Source: Liquorilactobacillus aquaticus DSM 21051 (GTDB lineage Bacteria > Bacillota > Bacilli > Lactobacillales > Lactobacillaceae). From it: a DNA stretch of 64,000 nt. The position numbers and the translations under genes were made by a program. Shown in pieces: positions 51,729 to 61,171 of the stretch; positions within the stretch are counted from its first letter, which is position 1, and each line of letters opens with the position of its first letter. Under the pieces are notes generated by a model, which saw only the letters and a list, made by a program, of their open reading frames with translations, searched no databases and was not told the DNA's origin. The stretch lies in NCBI RefSeq assembly GCF_001436755.1, contig NZ_AYZD01000033.1, positions 85,993-149,992 of the forward strand. The letters are read 5' to 3'.

Positions 51729-52967
51729 ATGGTTAATGATCGAAAAAAGAATAATAGTGCTCCAGATACAATTATCAAACCTAGTCGTTCACCCCGAAGC
51801 ACAGCAATGGGAGCGGCCTTTTTGATGGCAATGGCGGCGGTTGGACCAGGTTTTCTGACGCAAACTGCTACATTTACAGGCCAGATGGGAGCAAATTTTG
51901 GTTTCGCAATTTTAATTTGTATTATTTTTGATATTGTTGTTCAAATGAATGTCTGGCGCATAATTGTTGTTAGTGGTCGTAAAGCACAAAGCATTGCTAA
52001 TGATGTTTTCCCCGGATTGGGTTATGTTTTATCCGCATTAGTAGCAGCAGGTGGATTATTTTTCAACATTGGTAATGTTGGTGGGGCAGGCTTAGGGTTG
52101 AATGTTCTTTTCGGAATTTCGCCTGAGAATGGGGCTGTGATTGCAGCTGCCTTGGCACTCATCATTTTTGTTGTTAAGAATGCTTTAGTAGTTATGGATC
52201 GCACTGTTCAAATATTAGCTTTTGTTAAAGTAGCAATTTTAGTTTATATTATTTTTGTAATGTCAGTACCATATGGAACAGCTATCCAGCATACTTTTGT
52301 CCCGACGAAAATTGACTTCTACTCAATTGTTACGATTGTTGGCGGGACTGTTGGGGGCTACATCTCATTTTCTGGAGGCCATCGTTTAATTGAAGGTGGA
52401 GTACGTGGAGAGAAAAACATTAAATATGTCAATGAAGGAGCATTAACTGGTATAGGAATTGCTTCAGTGATACGTGTTTTACTATTTTTGGCTGGACTAT
52501 CTGTTGTAGTCGCAGGGTATAAACTAGATCCAACTAATCCAGCAGCCTCAATTTTCAAGTATGCAGCCGGTAATTTTGGATATAAATTTTTTGGTATTCT
52601 CCTTTTTGCAGCTGGTATGACCTCAATTTTGGGATCAACTTTCACTTCCACGTCGTTCCTTGATTATGCCGTGAAAAATAAGGGCGTTAGTTCATATGAA
52701 AAATACCGAAAGTATTTGGTTATCGGATTTATCCTGATCTCGACACTAATCTTTTATTTTGTTGGTAATCCTGCTAAAGTATTGGTTTTTGTTGGTGCAG
52801 CTAATGGGTTCGTACTGCCTATTTCATTAACCATTCTATTGTTAGCAAGCAAGAGAAAGAAAATAATTGGTAGTTATAATCATCCTAAGTGGCTGACATA
52901 TTCAGGCTGGGCCGTTGTGTTGTTTATGGCCTTTGCAAGTATTAAAACAATAATTGGCTTGTTTTGA
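51729..52967 (+). CDS. NRAMP-like transporter (YcsG type)
   Basis: A 412-residue, 11-helix transporter with AGAAGGAA before its ATG. AAVGPGFLTQTATFTGQMGA corresponds to the first NRAMP helix, but it lacks the metal-binding DPGN and MPH motifs of true Mn/Fe transporters. In Bacillus the same family member (ycsG) sits in the ycsF-kip operon. It probably imports an organic substrate such as 5-oxoproline or a related compound, rather than metal; that is inference from motif loss and neighbourhood. Last gene of the operon, followed by a terminator. Confidence 0.83.
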   Translation: MVNDRKKNNSAPDTIIKPSRSPRSTAMGAAFLMAMAAVGPGFLTQTATFTGQMGANFGFAILICIIFDIVVQMNVWRIIVVSGRKAQSIANDVFPGLGYVLSALVAAGGLFFNIGNVGGAGLGLNVLFGISPENGAVIAAALALIIFVVKNALVVMDRTVQILAFVKVAILVYIIFVMSVPYGTAIQHTFVPTKIDFYSIVTIVGGTVGGYISFSGGHRLIEGGVRGEKNIKYVNEGALTGIGIASVIRVLLFLAGLSVVVAGYKLDPTNPAASIFKYAAGNFGYKFFGILLFAAGMTSILGSTFTSTSFLDYAVKNKGVSSYEKYRKYLVIGFILISTLIFYFVGNPAKVLVFVGAANGFVLPISLTILLLASKRKKIIGSYNHPKWLTYSGWAVVLFMAFASIKTIIGLF

Positions 52968-53010
52968 TTTTTAGCGAAAAGTCCTAATTGAACAATCAAA
53001 GTATTAATTT

Positions 53011-53050
53011 GAAGCTGTGACAAAGCTAAAAGCTTGTCATGGCTTTTTTT
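53011..53050 (+). terminator. Terminator of the pxp operon
   Basis: AAGCTGTGACAAAGCT pairs with AGCTTGTCATGGCTT with one bulge and is followed by TTTTTT. Confidence 0.78.
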
Positions 53051-53393
53051 ACTAGAAATTTAACTCAGCGATTACGTTCTATGAGTCAGTTTTATCTATT
53101 GATTTCTAATTTTTACCTGATTAAGAGAAATGCAATTTCGGCAAGTTGTTCGTGTTAAAAAAATTTGTTTTACCGACCTCAAAGTTTTTGTTCACGAGAA
53201 AATAATTTTCGGAAAAAACTGTCTTTTTTAAGAAAAGCATTTAACCGATTACAACTTTGAATACAATGTGTCAGCGCTTCTATTTCTTAAAAAGCATTGA
53301 CGAACCAATCAACGATGCTTAAACTTTCGGTAGTCATGTTATTTTTAGTAACATAGCTTGCTTATTAGTACATAATAATTAGGGGGGATAAGG
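53051..53393 (+). other. Regulatory stretch before the APC permease gene
   Basis: No gene or structured RNA is recognised in this 340-bp segment. A weakly cre-like TGTCAGCGCTTCTA is seen at about 53269, below the quality needed to call it. Confidence 0.3.
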
Positions 53394-54746
53394 ATGACGG
53401 TCGAACAAAAGCTTGAAAGAAAAATAGGTTCCTTTCAAGCGATCACGATAAATATGGCGCAAATGATGGGGGCGGGGCCTTTTATAACGATACCACTCGT
53501 TTTGAGCGCTATGGGAGGGCCGCAGGCAATGTTTGGGTGGATAGCTGGAGCTGCCTTAGCTTTGTTAGATGGACAGATATGGAGCGAATTAGGAAGTGCA
53601 ATTCCAGGGGAAGGAGGAACATATAATTTTTTTAAAGCAGCCTTCTATAGGCGGACAGGCAATTTGATGCCTTTTCTGTTTATCTGGTCGGTGCTGCTAG
53701 CAACACCTCTGACAATGTCAAGTGGTGCAATTGGATTAGCAAATTATGTTGGCTTCTTTTTGCCGAATATGACTGCTCTCCAAACCAAGCTTATTGCTGT
53801 TTTTGTAACTCTCTTAGCGATTGCACTCTTATATAGGCGCGTTAGCAGCGTAGCGAAAATATCATTTATTCTATGGATTGGGATGATTTTGACAGTTGTT
53901 CTCGTTATTGGAACTGGTGTTTTGCACTTTGATCCTAAAATGGCTTTTGATTTTCCTAAGGATGCTTTTGAACCCTCAAGCTTTTTTAAAGGATTAGGTG
54001 CTGGTATGTTGTTGTCGATTTACGATTATTTGGGCTATTATACTTCAGCTTATATGGGTGATGAGCTAAAAAGTCCAGGCAAAACAATTCCCAAAGCCAT
54101 CACTTGGTCGATCATTTTAGTTGCATTAATCGATCTATTAATGAATATCGGTATTATTGGCTATGTTCCTTGGAAGGAGGCAGCCAAGAGTTCTAATATC
54201 GGCTCATTATTCATGACTAAGGCGTGGGGAGCACCAGGTGGAATTATCATTACACTTTTGATCATTTGGACCTGCTTCGCATCGGTTTATACCGGATTAT
54301 TAGGTGCGTCAAGGATTCCATACAATGCAGCTCAAGATGGTGTTTTTTTCAAAAGTTTTTCACACTTGCATCCTAAACTTAGATTCCCGAATTACTCACT
54401 GCTAGTTATTGGAGCAATTATGGTAGTCTGTTGTTTCTTTAATTTAACGACAGTGATCAATGCTTTAATGGCGGTTCAAATTGTTATTCAATTTATGATG
54501 CAGATTATTGCGCTAACTGTTCTGCGGAGAAACAAGCCTAATTTAAAACGACCGTATAAACAGTTCCTTTACCCGCTTCCAAGTATTATTGCCTTCATCG
54601 GATGGGCGTTTGTTTTTGTTTCCTCCGGCACAGATGCAATATGGTTAGCATTTCTCTGGACGATATTAGGAATATTGATCTTCTTGGTCAGAAATTTTTT
54701 TAGCCACGATGGCTGGCCATTCGGAAATGAAAAAAAGAGGGGGTGA
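53394..54746 (+). CDS. APC-family amino-acid permease
   Basis: A 450-residue, 12-helix permease with AGGGGGGAT before its ATG. It has the APC core: GSFQAITINMAQMMGAGPFI in helix 1, ELGSAIPGEGGTYNFFKAAF, and the helix 6 region FKGLGAGMLLSIYDYLGYY. It imports or exchanges amino acids or related amines. The ROK gene begins one base after its stop codon, so the two are translationally coupled, an unusual pairing that may mean the substrate is an amino sugar or glycosylated amino acid. Confidence 0.85.
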   Translation: MTVEQKLERKIGSFQAITINMAQMMGAGPFITIPLVLSAMGGPQAMFGWIAGAALALLDGQIWSELGSAIPGEGGTYNFFKAAFYRRTGNLMPFLFIWSVLLATPLTMSSGAIGLANYVGFFLPNMTALQTKLIAVFVTLLAIALLYRRVSSVAKISFILWIGMILTVVLVIGTGVLHFDPKMAFDFPKDAFEPSSFFKGLGAGMLLSIYDYLGYYTSAYMGDELKSPGKTIPKAITWSIILVALIDLLMNIGIIGYVPWKEAAKSSNIGSLFMTKAWGAPGGIIITLLIIWTCFASVYTGLLGASRIPYNAAQDGVFFKSFSHLHPKLRFPNYSLLVIGAIMVVCCFFNLTTVINALMAVQIVIQFMMQIIALTVLRRNKPNLKRPYKQFLYPLPSIIAFIGWAFVFVSSGTDAIWLAFLWTILGILIFLVRNFFSHDGWPFGNEKKRG

Positions 54747-54747
54747 A

Positions 54748-55653
54748 ATGTTGTTAGATGATGATAAAGGAACCATTCTAGCTATTGATTTTGGTGGAAC
54801 TAAGGTTATTGCCGCGTTGTTTAATCTTCAGGGAAAGCTGCTTGCAAAAGAAAAGATAATTATAGCACATCAAGAAGGAGATAAAATAGTAGCTGAAACA
54901 TTAAAAATGTGTAGAAATTTATTTTTTAGTCAGAATTGTTTAATTTCTGGAATAGGTATCAGTACTATTGGGGTAGTTGATGGAGACTACCTTAGATTAG
55001 TACCGACAATCAAAGATTGGAATCAAGTGAATCTGCGTGAGGCTTTTAGTCTCCAATATCCTAATGTCCCTATTTATATTGAAAATGATGTCAAAGCTGC
55101 TGCTTATGGAGAAGTTTTAAACGGGGCATTGAAAAATACAAAAAATGGCCTTTATTTGAACTTAGGTACCGGAATAGCTGTTGGTTTAACGCATGGAGAA
55201 GAAGTGATGAGAGGAAGTCACGGAGCGGCAGGTGAGATTGGTTATCTTTTGAATTCTGTTGAACATAATACATCTTATAAGAGGGGTCATGCCCCATTTG
55301 AAGAGATTGCAGGCGGACAAGGTATTTCTCAGCAAATAGCCAAAAAAACAAATGTTAAAATGGAAGCTAAGGCATTCTGGAATAAAAGTTTTTCCGAAGA
55401 AAGCGAGCTTTTTCAACTAAAGGAGAGAATTCTTAACCTTCTCAGTTTTCAGCTCAGCAATTTATGCATTCTATGGGATCCAGAAGTTGTAGCGATTGGT
55501 GGGGGAATGGAAGCACAATTCGCGTATTTTGCAGATAGATTAGAACCTGCACTGCACGATAATGTTCCTTTTCCACCTAAACTGGTACCTGCTTACTACG
55601 AACAGAATGCCTCGCTAAACGGAATCGCCCAGCTTCTTTTTAAAAAGGTATAG
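54748..55653 (+). CDS. ROK-family sugar kinase-like protein
   Basis: A 301-residue ROK protein; ATG at 54748 follows AGAGGGGGTGAA. It has the ATP-binding start ILAIDFGGTKVIAALF, catalytic Asp in YIENDVKAAAYGE, and NLGTGIAVGL. The zinc motif CxCGxxGCxE of most ROK kinases is missing (KRGHAPFEEIAGG stands there). No DNA-binding domain is attached, so it is a kinase type, not a repressor. Zinc-less members include some glucokinases and N-acetylmannosamine kinases. It is coupled to the APC permease. Confidence 0.82.
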   Translation: MLLDDDKGTILAIDFGGTKVIAALFNLQGKLLAKEKIIIAHQEGDKIVAETLKMCRNLFFSQNCLISGIGISTIGVVDGDYLRLVPTIKDWNQVNLREAFSLQYPNVPIYIENDVKAAAYGEVLNGALKNTKNGLYLNLGTGIAVGLTHGEEVMRGSHGAAGEIGYLLNSVEHNTSYKRGHAPFEEIAGGQGISQQIAKKTNVKMEAKAFWNKSFSEESELFQLKERILNLLSFQLSNLCILWDPEVVAIGGGMEAQFAYFADRLEPALHDNVPFPPKLVPAYYEQNASLNGIAQLLFKKV

Positions 55654-55885
55654 TTTATTTTTTAAATTATCAACTTAATAAATAAAAAAAATTAAAATTT
55701 TGGTTTGAACGGTTATTAGATAATTAGGAACCTAAAAAACGTAATTAGTTCATATATAGCAGCAAATAGCTTGGGTTCGAAAAAACACGAAGCTCTTTTT
55801 AATAAAAAATTCAGCGCTGATTCTTTGGATAAAAAGGGTTTTTTAAAGCCGAATCTATGGATTACTCATAAATGGTCTACCTCCA
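55654..55885 (+). other. Non-coding stretch after the ROK gene
   Basis: AT-rich with many A-runs. A weak AGCTT/AAGCT pairing near 55770-55797 followed by CTTTTT could end the APC-ROK transcript. No gene is seen. Confidence 0.35.
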
Positions 55886-55913
55886 TTGACTTATAGTCTA
55901 ATTAAGATATATT
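55886..55913 (+). promoter_or_regulatory. Sigma-A promoter of the aspartase gene
   Basis: TTGACT and TATATT separated by 16 bp, about 55 bp before the start codon of aspA. Confidence 0.7.
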
Positions 55914-55967
55914 GATACGTAAGTTGATGGCGCATTTAAGAAATTAATTTAAGGAGAGGTATAATTT

Positions 55968-57359
55968 ATGAGGATTGAAGAAGATTGCATTGGTAAGATG
56001 AAGATTGCGGATGATGTTCTTTATGGAATCCATAGTCAAAGGGCAGCGATGAACTTTCCTATTTCAAGCGAAAAGGTTCACCCACTAATTATAGAAAGTC
56101 TAATTCAGATAAAAAAAGCTGCTGCTCAAGCAAATCATGAAGCCGGAACTTTACCTGAGTCCAAGTTTGAGGCAATCGTTGATGCTTGCGATGAACTATT
56201 AGAAGGAGATTATGCAGATGCTTTTATCGTTCCGGCTATCCAAGGAGGTGCGGGGACATCTTCTAACATGAGTGTCAACGAAGTAATTGCACATTTAGCA
56301 AATCAAAAAGCTGGAAAAGAACTGGTTCATCCTAATGATGATGTTAATCAATCTCAGTCAACTAATGATACCTTTCCTACAGCCGGTAAAATGGCAATGT
56401 TAAAATCCTTGCCAGAGTTATTGAAAGCTATTCGCAACTTGATCGAAACGATGTTAGAAAAAGCTTTTGAGTTTAATGCTGTAATCAAAGTTGCACGTAC
56501 CCAGCTTCAAGATGCAGTACCAACAACACTGGGGAGATCTTTCCATGCATATCATTCAATGTTTAAACGTGATTTGGCAAGACTCGAAATGGCGGCAGTA
56601 AATTTAAAGAGCGTTAATCTTGGTGGAACCGCAATTGGAACGGGAATCAATGCAAGCGATATTTATCAACAAGAAGTTGTTCCGCTTTTGAACCATGAAT
56701 CACATCTTGACCTTTGTCTTGCGCCCGACCTGCTTGACGCAACACAAAACTGTGATGCATTTGCAGAATTTTCTGGTGCATTAAAAAGCCTTGCGATTGA
56801 TTTATCCAAAGTAAGCCATGATTTACGCTTGCTTTCAAGCGGACCACAAGCTGGATTAAATGAAATTACGCTCCCACGCAAACAGGCAGGATCTTCAATT
56901 ATGCCAGGCAAGGTGAATCCAGTAATTCCAGAAGTTGTTAATCAGGTTGCATTTGAAGTAATTGGAAATGATGTTACGGTCACGATGGCTGCCGAATCAG
57001 GTCAACTAGAACTGAATGCATTTGAACCGATTATGTTCAAGCGTATTTTAGAGAGTGAAGAACATTTAACACAAGCTATTAAAACATTAACTACCAATTG
57101 TATTTGCGAAATAAAGGCTAATGACAAAAAATGTGCACTAGATGTTGAGAAATCTGTTGTGACGGCGACAATTTTGTCACCTTATCTTGGCTATGAAGCA
57201 ACAACTAGGTTAGTTAAGCGAGCGATTGCTAAAAATTGCTCTATTAAAGAAATTTTAAGAGCAGAGTCTTTAATGGATGATAGTAAAATTGATGAGCTTT
57301 TCTCGAAAGAAAGCCTAGTTCATCAACATTCATCCGAGAAGATCGGGAATCTTGCTTGA
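55968..57359 (+). CDS. aspA: Aspartate ammonia-lyase
   Basis: A 463-residue fumarase/aspartase superfamily enzyme, AAGGAGAGG before its ATG. DDVLYGIHSQRAAMNFPIS and ARTQLQDAVPTTLGRSFHAY are closer to aspartase (LYGIxTxRA, TQLQDAVP) than to fumarase. The SS loop reads AGSSIMPGKVNPVIPEVVNQ, with the catalytic serine. It converts aspartate to fumarate and ammonia, feeding fumarate or malate metabolism or supplying aspartate. It stands alone between two terminator regions. Confidence 0.92.
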   Translation: MRIEEDCIGKMKIADDVLYGIHSQRAAMNFPISSEKVHPLIIESLIQIKKAAAQANHEAGTLPESKFEAIVDACDELLEGDYADAFIVPAIQGGAGTSSNMSVNEVIAHLANQKAGKELVHPNDDVNQSQSTNDTFPTAGKMAMLKSLPELLKAIRNLIETMLEKAFEFNAVIKVARTQLQDAVPTTLGRSFHAYHSMFKRDLARLEMAAVNLKSVNLGGTAIGTGINASDIYQQEVVPLLNHESHLDLCLAPDLLDATQNCDAFAEFSGALKSLAIDLSKVSHDLRLLSSGPQAGLNEITLPRKQAGSSIMPGKVNPVIPEVVNQVAFEVIGNDVTVTMAAESGQLELNAFEPIMFKRILESEEHLTQAIKTLTTNCICEIKANDKKCALDVEKSVVTATILSPYLGYEATTRLVKRAIAKNCSIKEILRAESLMDDSKIDELFSKESLVHQHSSEKIGNLA

Positions 57360-57400
57360 AAAAAAGAATAACGTTTTATCTATTTTGTCCTCTGTACTAG

Positions 57401-57442
57401 TAAAAAATTGCTGCCAGAACGTCTTAAGGCAGTAATTTTTTA
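57401..57442 (+). terminator. Terminator after aspA
   Basis: TAAAAAATTGCTGCC pairs with GGCAGTAATTTTTTA (one wobble) around a 12-base loop, ending in a T-run. Confidence 0.85.
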
Positions 57443-57550
57443 TATACAAGAAAATTTGAATGTTGAGCTGTGGGGAAAAATGAAGCCTAAACGCTTAGAA
57501 CTTATAGCCGCTTTTTCAGCCTTATAAGTATATTCAGAAGGATGATTTTT

Positions 57551-57574
57551 GAATAATTGATTAACTAATTATTC
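57551..57574. promoter_or_regulatory. Dyad upstream of the NADH oxidase
   Basis: GAATAATT-8 bp-AATTATTC is an exact inverted repeat about 96 bp before the nox start. It may be an operator. It does not fit the Rex consensus TTGTGAA...TTCACAA well. Confidence 0.4.
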
Positions 57575-57669
57575 ACTTTGTAGTAATGACAGTTCTAAAT
57601 CCTTTTAACCTATATTCTAAAATGGTACTATCTGATTGAAATGGTAAATATAAGATAGGAGGTTATTAC

Positions 57670-59031
57670 ATGAAGGTAATTGTAGTTGGATCTTCTCATG
57701 GTGGTTTCGAAACTGTCCGCGGCATTTTAGCCGAACATCCTGAAACTGAGATTCAGTGGTATGAAAAGGGGGACTTTTTATCTTTCCTTTCTTGCGGAAT
57801 GCAACTCTATCTCGAAGGTGTTGTTAAAGACGTTAATGCAGTCAGCTATGCAACACCAGAGGGGATGCGAGCAGCTGGTGTACATGTTTTTGTTGAACAG
57901 GAAATTGTAAAAATCGATCCTGCAATGCATAAAGTTCATGTGTTGAATCATGCTGATGGTTCTGAACGTGACGAAGATTATGATAAGCTTGTTTTAAGTG
58001 TTGGAGCCGTTCCTGCAGTTTTACCGGTCGAAGGACATAGTCTAAAGAATATCTATGGGATGCGTGGACGCGATTGGGCGATAAAGCTTAAAGCAAAAAC
58101 GGTTGATCCTGAAATCAAGAATGTAGTTGTCATTGGTGCTGGCTACATTGGGATTGAAGCAGCTGAGGTTTTCGCAAAAGCTGGCAAACACGTTACGGTA
58201 ATCGATGTTCTGCCACGCTTGCTCAACTTATACTTAGATGAGGAATTTACAGAAGTACTGACTGATGAAATGCTTGGGCATGACATTTATCCAGCTACAG
58301 GGCAAACAGTCAAGCGTTTTGAAGGCAAAGAAGGTAAAGTAACTAGTGTTGTTACTGATCAAGGTGAGTACCCTGCGGATCTAGTAGTTCAAGCTGCAGG
58401 AATCAAAGCTAACACAGATTTTCTCAAGAACGTTATCGAGCTTGACGATCATGGGTTGATTAAAATCGACAAATATTTGCAAACAAGCGAAAAAGATATT
58501 TATGCGGTAGGCGATGCGACATTAGTTCCGTTTGCTCCGACCGATCAAAGTAACCGTGTTGCATTGGCGACTAATGCACGCCGGCAAGGAAGGATAGCTG
58601 CTAAAAATCTTTTCGGGGCAAAAAAACCAATGCCGTCTGTTTCCGGATCATCAGCATTATCTGTATTTCAGTATCACTTTGCCTCAACAGGTGTGAAAGC
58701 AGGAACCAGCGATAAGTTAGGGATTGAAACAAAGTCAGTTTTAGTTCAAGATACTGTTCAACCAGAATTTGTTTCAATGGAAGATGGAAACGCTAAAGTT
58801 TGGTTTAAACTGACGTATGCACCTTCTGATGGTCGCGTATTAGGAGCTCAAATTTTGTCTAAGCGTGATGTTACGGCCAATATTAATGTTATTTCTTTGG
58901 CTATTCAACAGAATTTAAAAGTATCAGATCTGGCATATACAGACTTTTTCTTTCAGCCCGGTTTTGATAGACCTTGGAACATCATAAACGTAGCAGCGCA
59001 GAAGGCTGTTTCGCAACTTGAAAAGGGTTAG
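57670..59031 (+). CDS. nox: FAD-dependent NADH oxidase
   Basis: A 453-residue pyridine-nucleotide disulfide oxidoreductase of the NADH oxidase/peroxidase/CoA-disulfide reductase group. ATG lies behind AGGAGG. Seen: the FAD fold [16 protein letters not shown] with His10, the single redox Cys42 in [14 protein letters not shown], the NADH motif [18 protein letters not shown], and [10 protein letters not shown]. The Cys-sulfenic acid chemistry reduces O2 to water or peroxide to water and regenerates NAD+. It is followed without a gap by a DUF1722 gene. Confidence 0.92.
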   Translation: MKVIVVGSSHGGFETVRGILAEHPETEIQWYEKGDFLSFLSCGMQLYLEGVVKDVNAVSYATPEGMRAAGVHVFVEQEIVKIDPAMHKVHVLNHADGSERDEDYDKLVLSVGAVPAVLPVEGHSLKNIYGMRGRDWAIKLKAKTVDPEIKNVVVIGAGYIGIEAAEVFAKAGKHVTVIDVLPRLLNLYLDEEFTEVLTDEMLGHDIYPATGQTVKRFEGKEGKVTSVVTDQGEYPADLVVQAAGIKANTDFLKNVIELDDHGLIKIDKYLQTSEKDIYAVGDATLVPFAPTDQSNRVALATNARRQGRIAAKNLFGAKKPMPSVSGSSALSVFQYHFASTGVKAGTSDKLGIETKSVLVQDTVQPEFVSMEDGNAKVWFKLTYAPSDGRVLGAQILSKRDVTANINVISLAIQQNLKVSDLAYTDFFFQPGFDRPWNIINVAAQKAVSQLEKG

Positions 59032-59421
59032 GTGAGATCGAACTTGGATAAATGGCAGCAGTCTTGGGCTGTGAATAAATACTGGGTAATGGCACATTCA
59101 CAGCAAATATATAATGAAATTCGTAAATTAGCTTCTAAAAATGAGTGGTCAGAAGAAAAAGATCGTAGGTATCAAGCTCTGCTCGATAAAGCAGCGGAAA
59201 TAAAACCAACAGTCAAAACGCTGACAACTGCTTATCAGCATGTGTGGGGGTATTTCAAAAGAAGTGCAACACTTGATGAAAAAATGTTCTATTTACATGA
59301 GCTGGAAGCTTTATCGCTTGAAAAAGATACGATGGGACCTTTTTTAGCAAATTTGACAGTTAAGTATCAAGTTCAGTATTTGTTGCATTCTAGGCTTCTG
59401 ATATCGTACTTAGAGCAGTAA
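59032..59421 (+). CDS. DUF1722 (YbgA-like) protein
   Basis: About 129 residues. The start is ambiguous: GTG at 59032 touches the nox stop, while TTG at 59044 lies 7 bases after GGTGAG. The sequence WAVNKYWVMAHSQQIYNEI, then YQHVWGYFKRSATLDEKMFY and the C-terminal LLHSRLLISYLEQ match the YbgA/DUF1722 pattern (NKYxxMAHS...HxxGYFK...). The family has no firm function. Direct contact with nox suggests joint expression and perhaps a role in redox or DNA-damage responses. Confidence 0.75.
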   Translation: MRSNLDKWQQSWAVNKYWVMAHSQQIYNEIRKLASKNEWSEEKDRRYQALLDKAAEIKPTVKTLTTAYQHVWGYFKRSATLDEKMFYLHELEALSLEKDTMGPFLANLTVKYQVQYLLHSRLLISYLEQ

Positions 59422-59461
59422 ATTTTGATATTCCTTTAAAATTAATAATTCAATATTATAA

Positions 59462-59555
59462 AAGTGGCTGAGTCAAAATGAAGTGCTCCATAATAATTAG
59501 ATTTTTGTCTAACTATTATGGAGCACTTCAAAAGTTAATTTTTGAGCCAACCCCT
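59462..59555 (+). terminator. Nested double hairpin after the DUF1722 gene
   Basis: The outer arms GGCTGAGTCAAAA and TTTTTGAGCC belong to the usual terminator family. Between them sits a second, almost perfect 22-bp hairpin (59480-59501 with 59508-59529, GAAGTGCTCCATAATA...). The inner hairpin looks inserted in the loop of the outer one. Confidence 0.7.
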
Positions 59556-59576
59556 TTATTGGTGTCGTACAGGCGT

Positions 59577-59679
59577 GTTTCATAAGTCAAAATTTCTTGT
59601 CTAAATTCTAATTAAGTAAAGAAAACGCTATGTTCGTAGCTTAGCGTTAGTGCTCAAGGTTTTCCGACCTATGTCACAC
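59577..59679 (+). repeat. Dispersed non-coding repeat, copy B
   Basis: GTTTCATAAGTCAAAATTT through TATGTTCGTAG to ATGTCACAC matches copy A (16355-16464) over its full length, and again follows a GGTCAAAA-family hairpin by about 20-30 bp. Confidence 0.7.
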
Positions 59680-59811
59680 TTCCTTTTGTTCTAAATAAAA
59701 AATGTGATTTTGATTGGATATATTTTCATGTTAGGTTATACTTACTACAAGATTAATTAGTGCTTTTATCAAACAGGCAGAAGTACTTTAAATGAAAAGG
59801 AGCTAAAAATT

Positions 59812-60732
59812 ATGAGCAAACTTTTTAATACAGTTGCAGACCTAATCGGTAAAACACCTATTGTTAAGCTAAACCGCGTGGTTCCTTCTGATTCAGCTGA
59901 TGTGTATGTCAAACTTGAATTTTTTAATCCCGCGGGTTCTGTTAAGGATAGAATTGCGCTTGCAATGATCGAAGCAGCTGAAAATAAGGGCGAGCTTACT
60001 GCTGGCGGAACAATTATTGAACCGACTTCAGGCAATACGGGAATTGGATTGGCTTCAGTTGCTGCTATTAAAGGTTATCGCTTAATTATTACCATGCCTG
60101 AAACAATGAGTATTGAGCGGCGTAAGCTGATGCAGGCGTACGGTGCAGAGCTGGTTTTGACTCCTGGTAGTGACGGAATGAAAGGTGCTATTAAAAAGGC
60201 AAAAGAACTAGCTTCAAAAAAGGGCTATTTTTTACCAATGCAATTTGACAATCCTGCCAATCCCAAAATCCATGAAACAACGACTGGAAAAGAAATCTTG
60301 GATGCATTCGGAAATGATCTCCCAGATGCATTTGTCGCCGGGGTCGGAACCGGTGGTACCTTGACGGGGATCGGGCATATATTAAAAGCGACCGATAAAA
60401 AGATTAAAATTTATGCTTTAGAACCAGCTGAATCGCCCGTCTTAAAAACTGGAACTGGCGGTAAACATAAAATCCAAGGAATTGGTGCCGGTTTTGTACC
60501 TTCCGTTTTGGATAATGATATTTTTGATGACATTATTGAGGTTCCGAGCGACAAAGCAATTGAAACTGTCCGCAAGATAGGAAAAAAGGAAGGTTTTTTA
60601 CCTGGTATTTCTGCTGGAGCCAACATTTACGGAGCTTTACAGGTTGCTGAAAAATTAGGTCGTGGGAAAAAAGTTCTTACTATTGCACCGGATAATGGTG
60701 AGCGCTATTTATCGACTGAACTCTTTGAGTAG
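59812..60732 (+). CDS. cysK: Cysteine synthase A
   Basis: A 306-residue PLP enzyme with AAAGGAGC before its ATG. K45 in [12 protein letters not shown] binds [15 protein letters not shown] binds substrate; [11 protein letters not shown] holds the phosphate. It joins O-acetylserine and sulfide to make cysteine, or runs in related beta-replacement reactions. Length and motifs are fully typical. It is monocistronic. Sulfide could come from the two transsulfuration-type enzymes in the window; that link is inferred. Confidence 0.95.
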   Translation: MSKLFNTVADLIGKTPIVKLNRVVPSDSADVYVKLEFFNPAGSVKDRIALAMIEAAENKGELTAGGTIIEPTSGNTGIGLASVAAIKGYRLIITMPETMSIERRKLMQAYGAELVLTPGSDGMKGAIKKAKELASKKGYFLPMQFDNPANPKIHETTTGKEILDAFGNDLPDAFVAGVGTGGTLTGIGHILKATDKKIKIYALEPAESPVLKTGTGGKHKIQGIGAGFVPSVLDNDIFDDIIEVPSDKAIETVRKIGKKEGFLPGISAGANIYGALQVAEKLGRGKKVLTIAPDNGERYLSTELFE

Positions 60733-61052
60733 ATTACTAGATTGTTCACGCAATTGTCTTGTCGTGTGACTACTTAACGCGAATAAAAGTTTTAACCAAA
60801 AAAGTATTCTCTACAGAAAATATCCTTCTTTTACTCAATCTTTTGCCAAAGATAGTAAAAGAAAGATGTTTTTTTATTTACAGGCCCTTTTTTACAACTA
60901 ACGTAAGTCTTTGTAAAAAAATTTTTCAATACACGATTTATTTGTAGAAGACATTTGATAGATACATAGGAATTAGTTTTAAAAAAAGTTGTAGTTGTAT
61001 TACATACTCCACTAAATGTTTCAATTAGATAAGTACTTGTTTTATTTTGTTT
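60733..61052 (+). other. Non-coding region between cysK and the fructan hydrolase
   Basis: A 62-codon open frame at 60759-60947 has no ribosome site, atypical composition and no recognised family, so it is not called. No terminator with a good stem is seen after cysK. Confidence 0.4.
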
Positions 61053-61105
61053 TTGTCAAATTTATTTTTTTGTTGTTAATTCAGCTTTTTTTGAAAGCGT
61101 TTTTA
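61053..61105 (+). promoter_or_regulatory. Promoter and cre site of the GH32 gene
   Basis: TTGTCA (61053) and a weak TTAATT (61076) are spaced by 17 bp. TGAAAGCGTTTTTA (61092-61105) just downstream is a good CcpA cre site. Catabolite repression of the fructan hydrolase is predicted. Confidence 0.65.
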
Positions 61106-61171
61106 AGATGGCATGCAACTTGCTGTTGTTAACATGGAATATTAGTTAATAACATTCAGGGAGGAATTTTT

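Noticed and set aside
60759-60947. 62-codon open frame after cysK
   Set aside because: No ribosome site, odd composition, in a region with promoter-like AT content.
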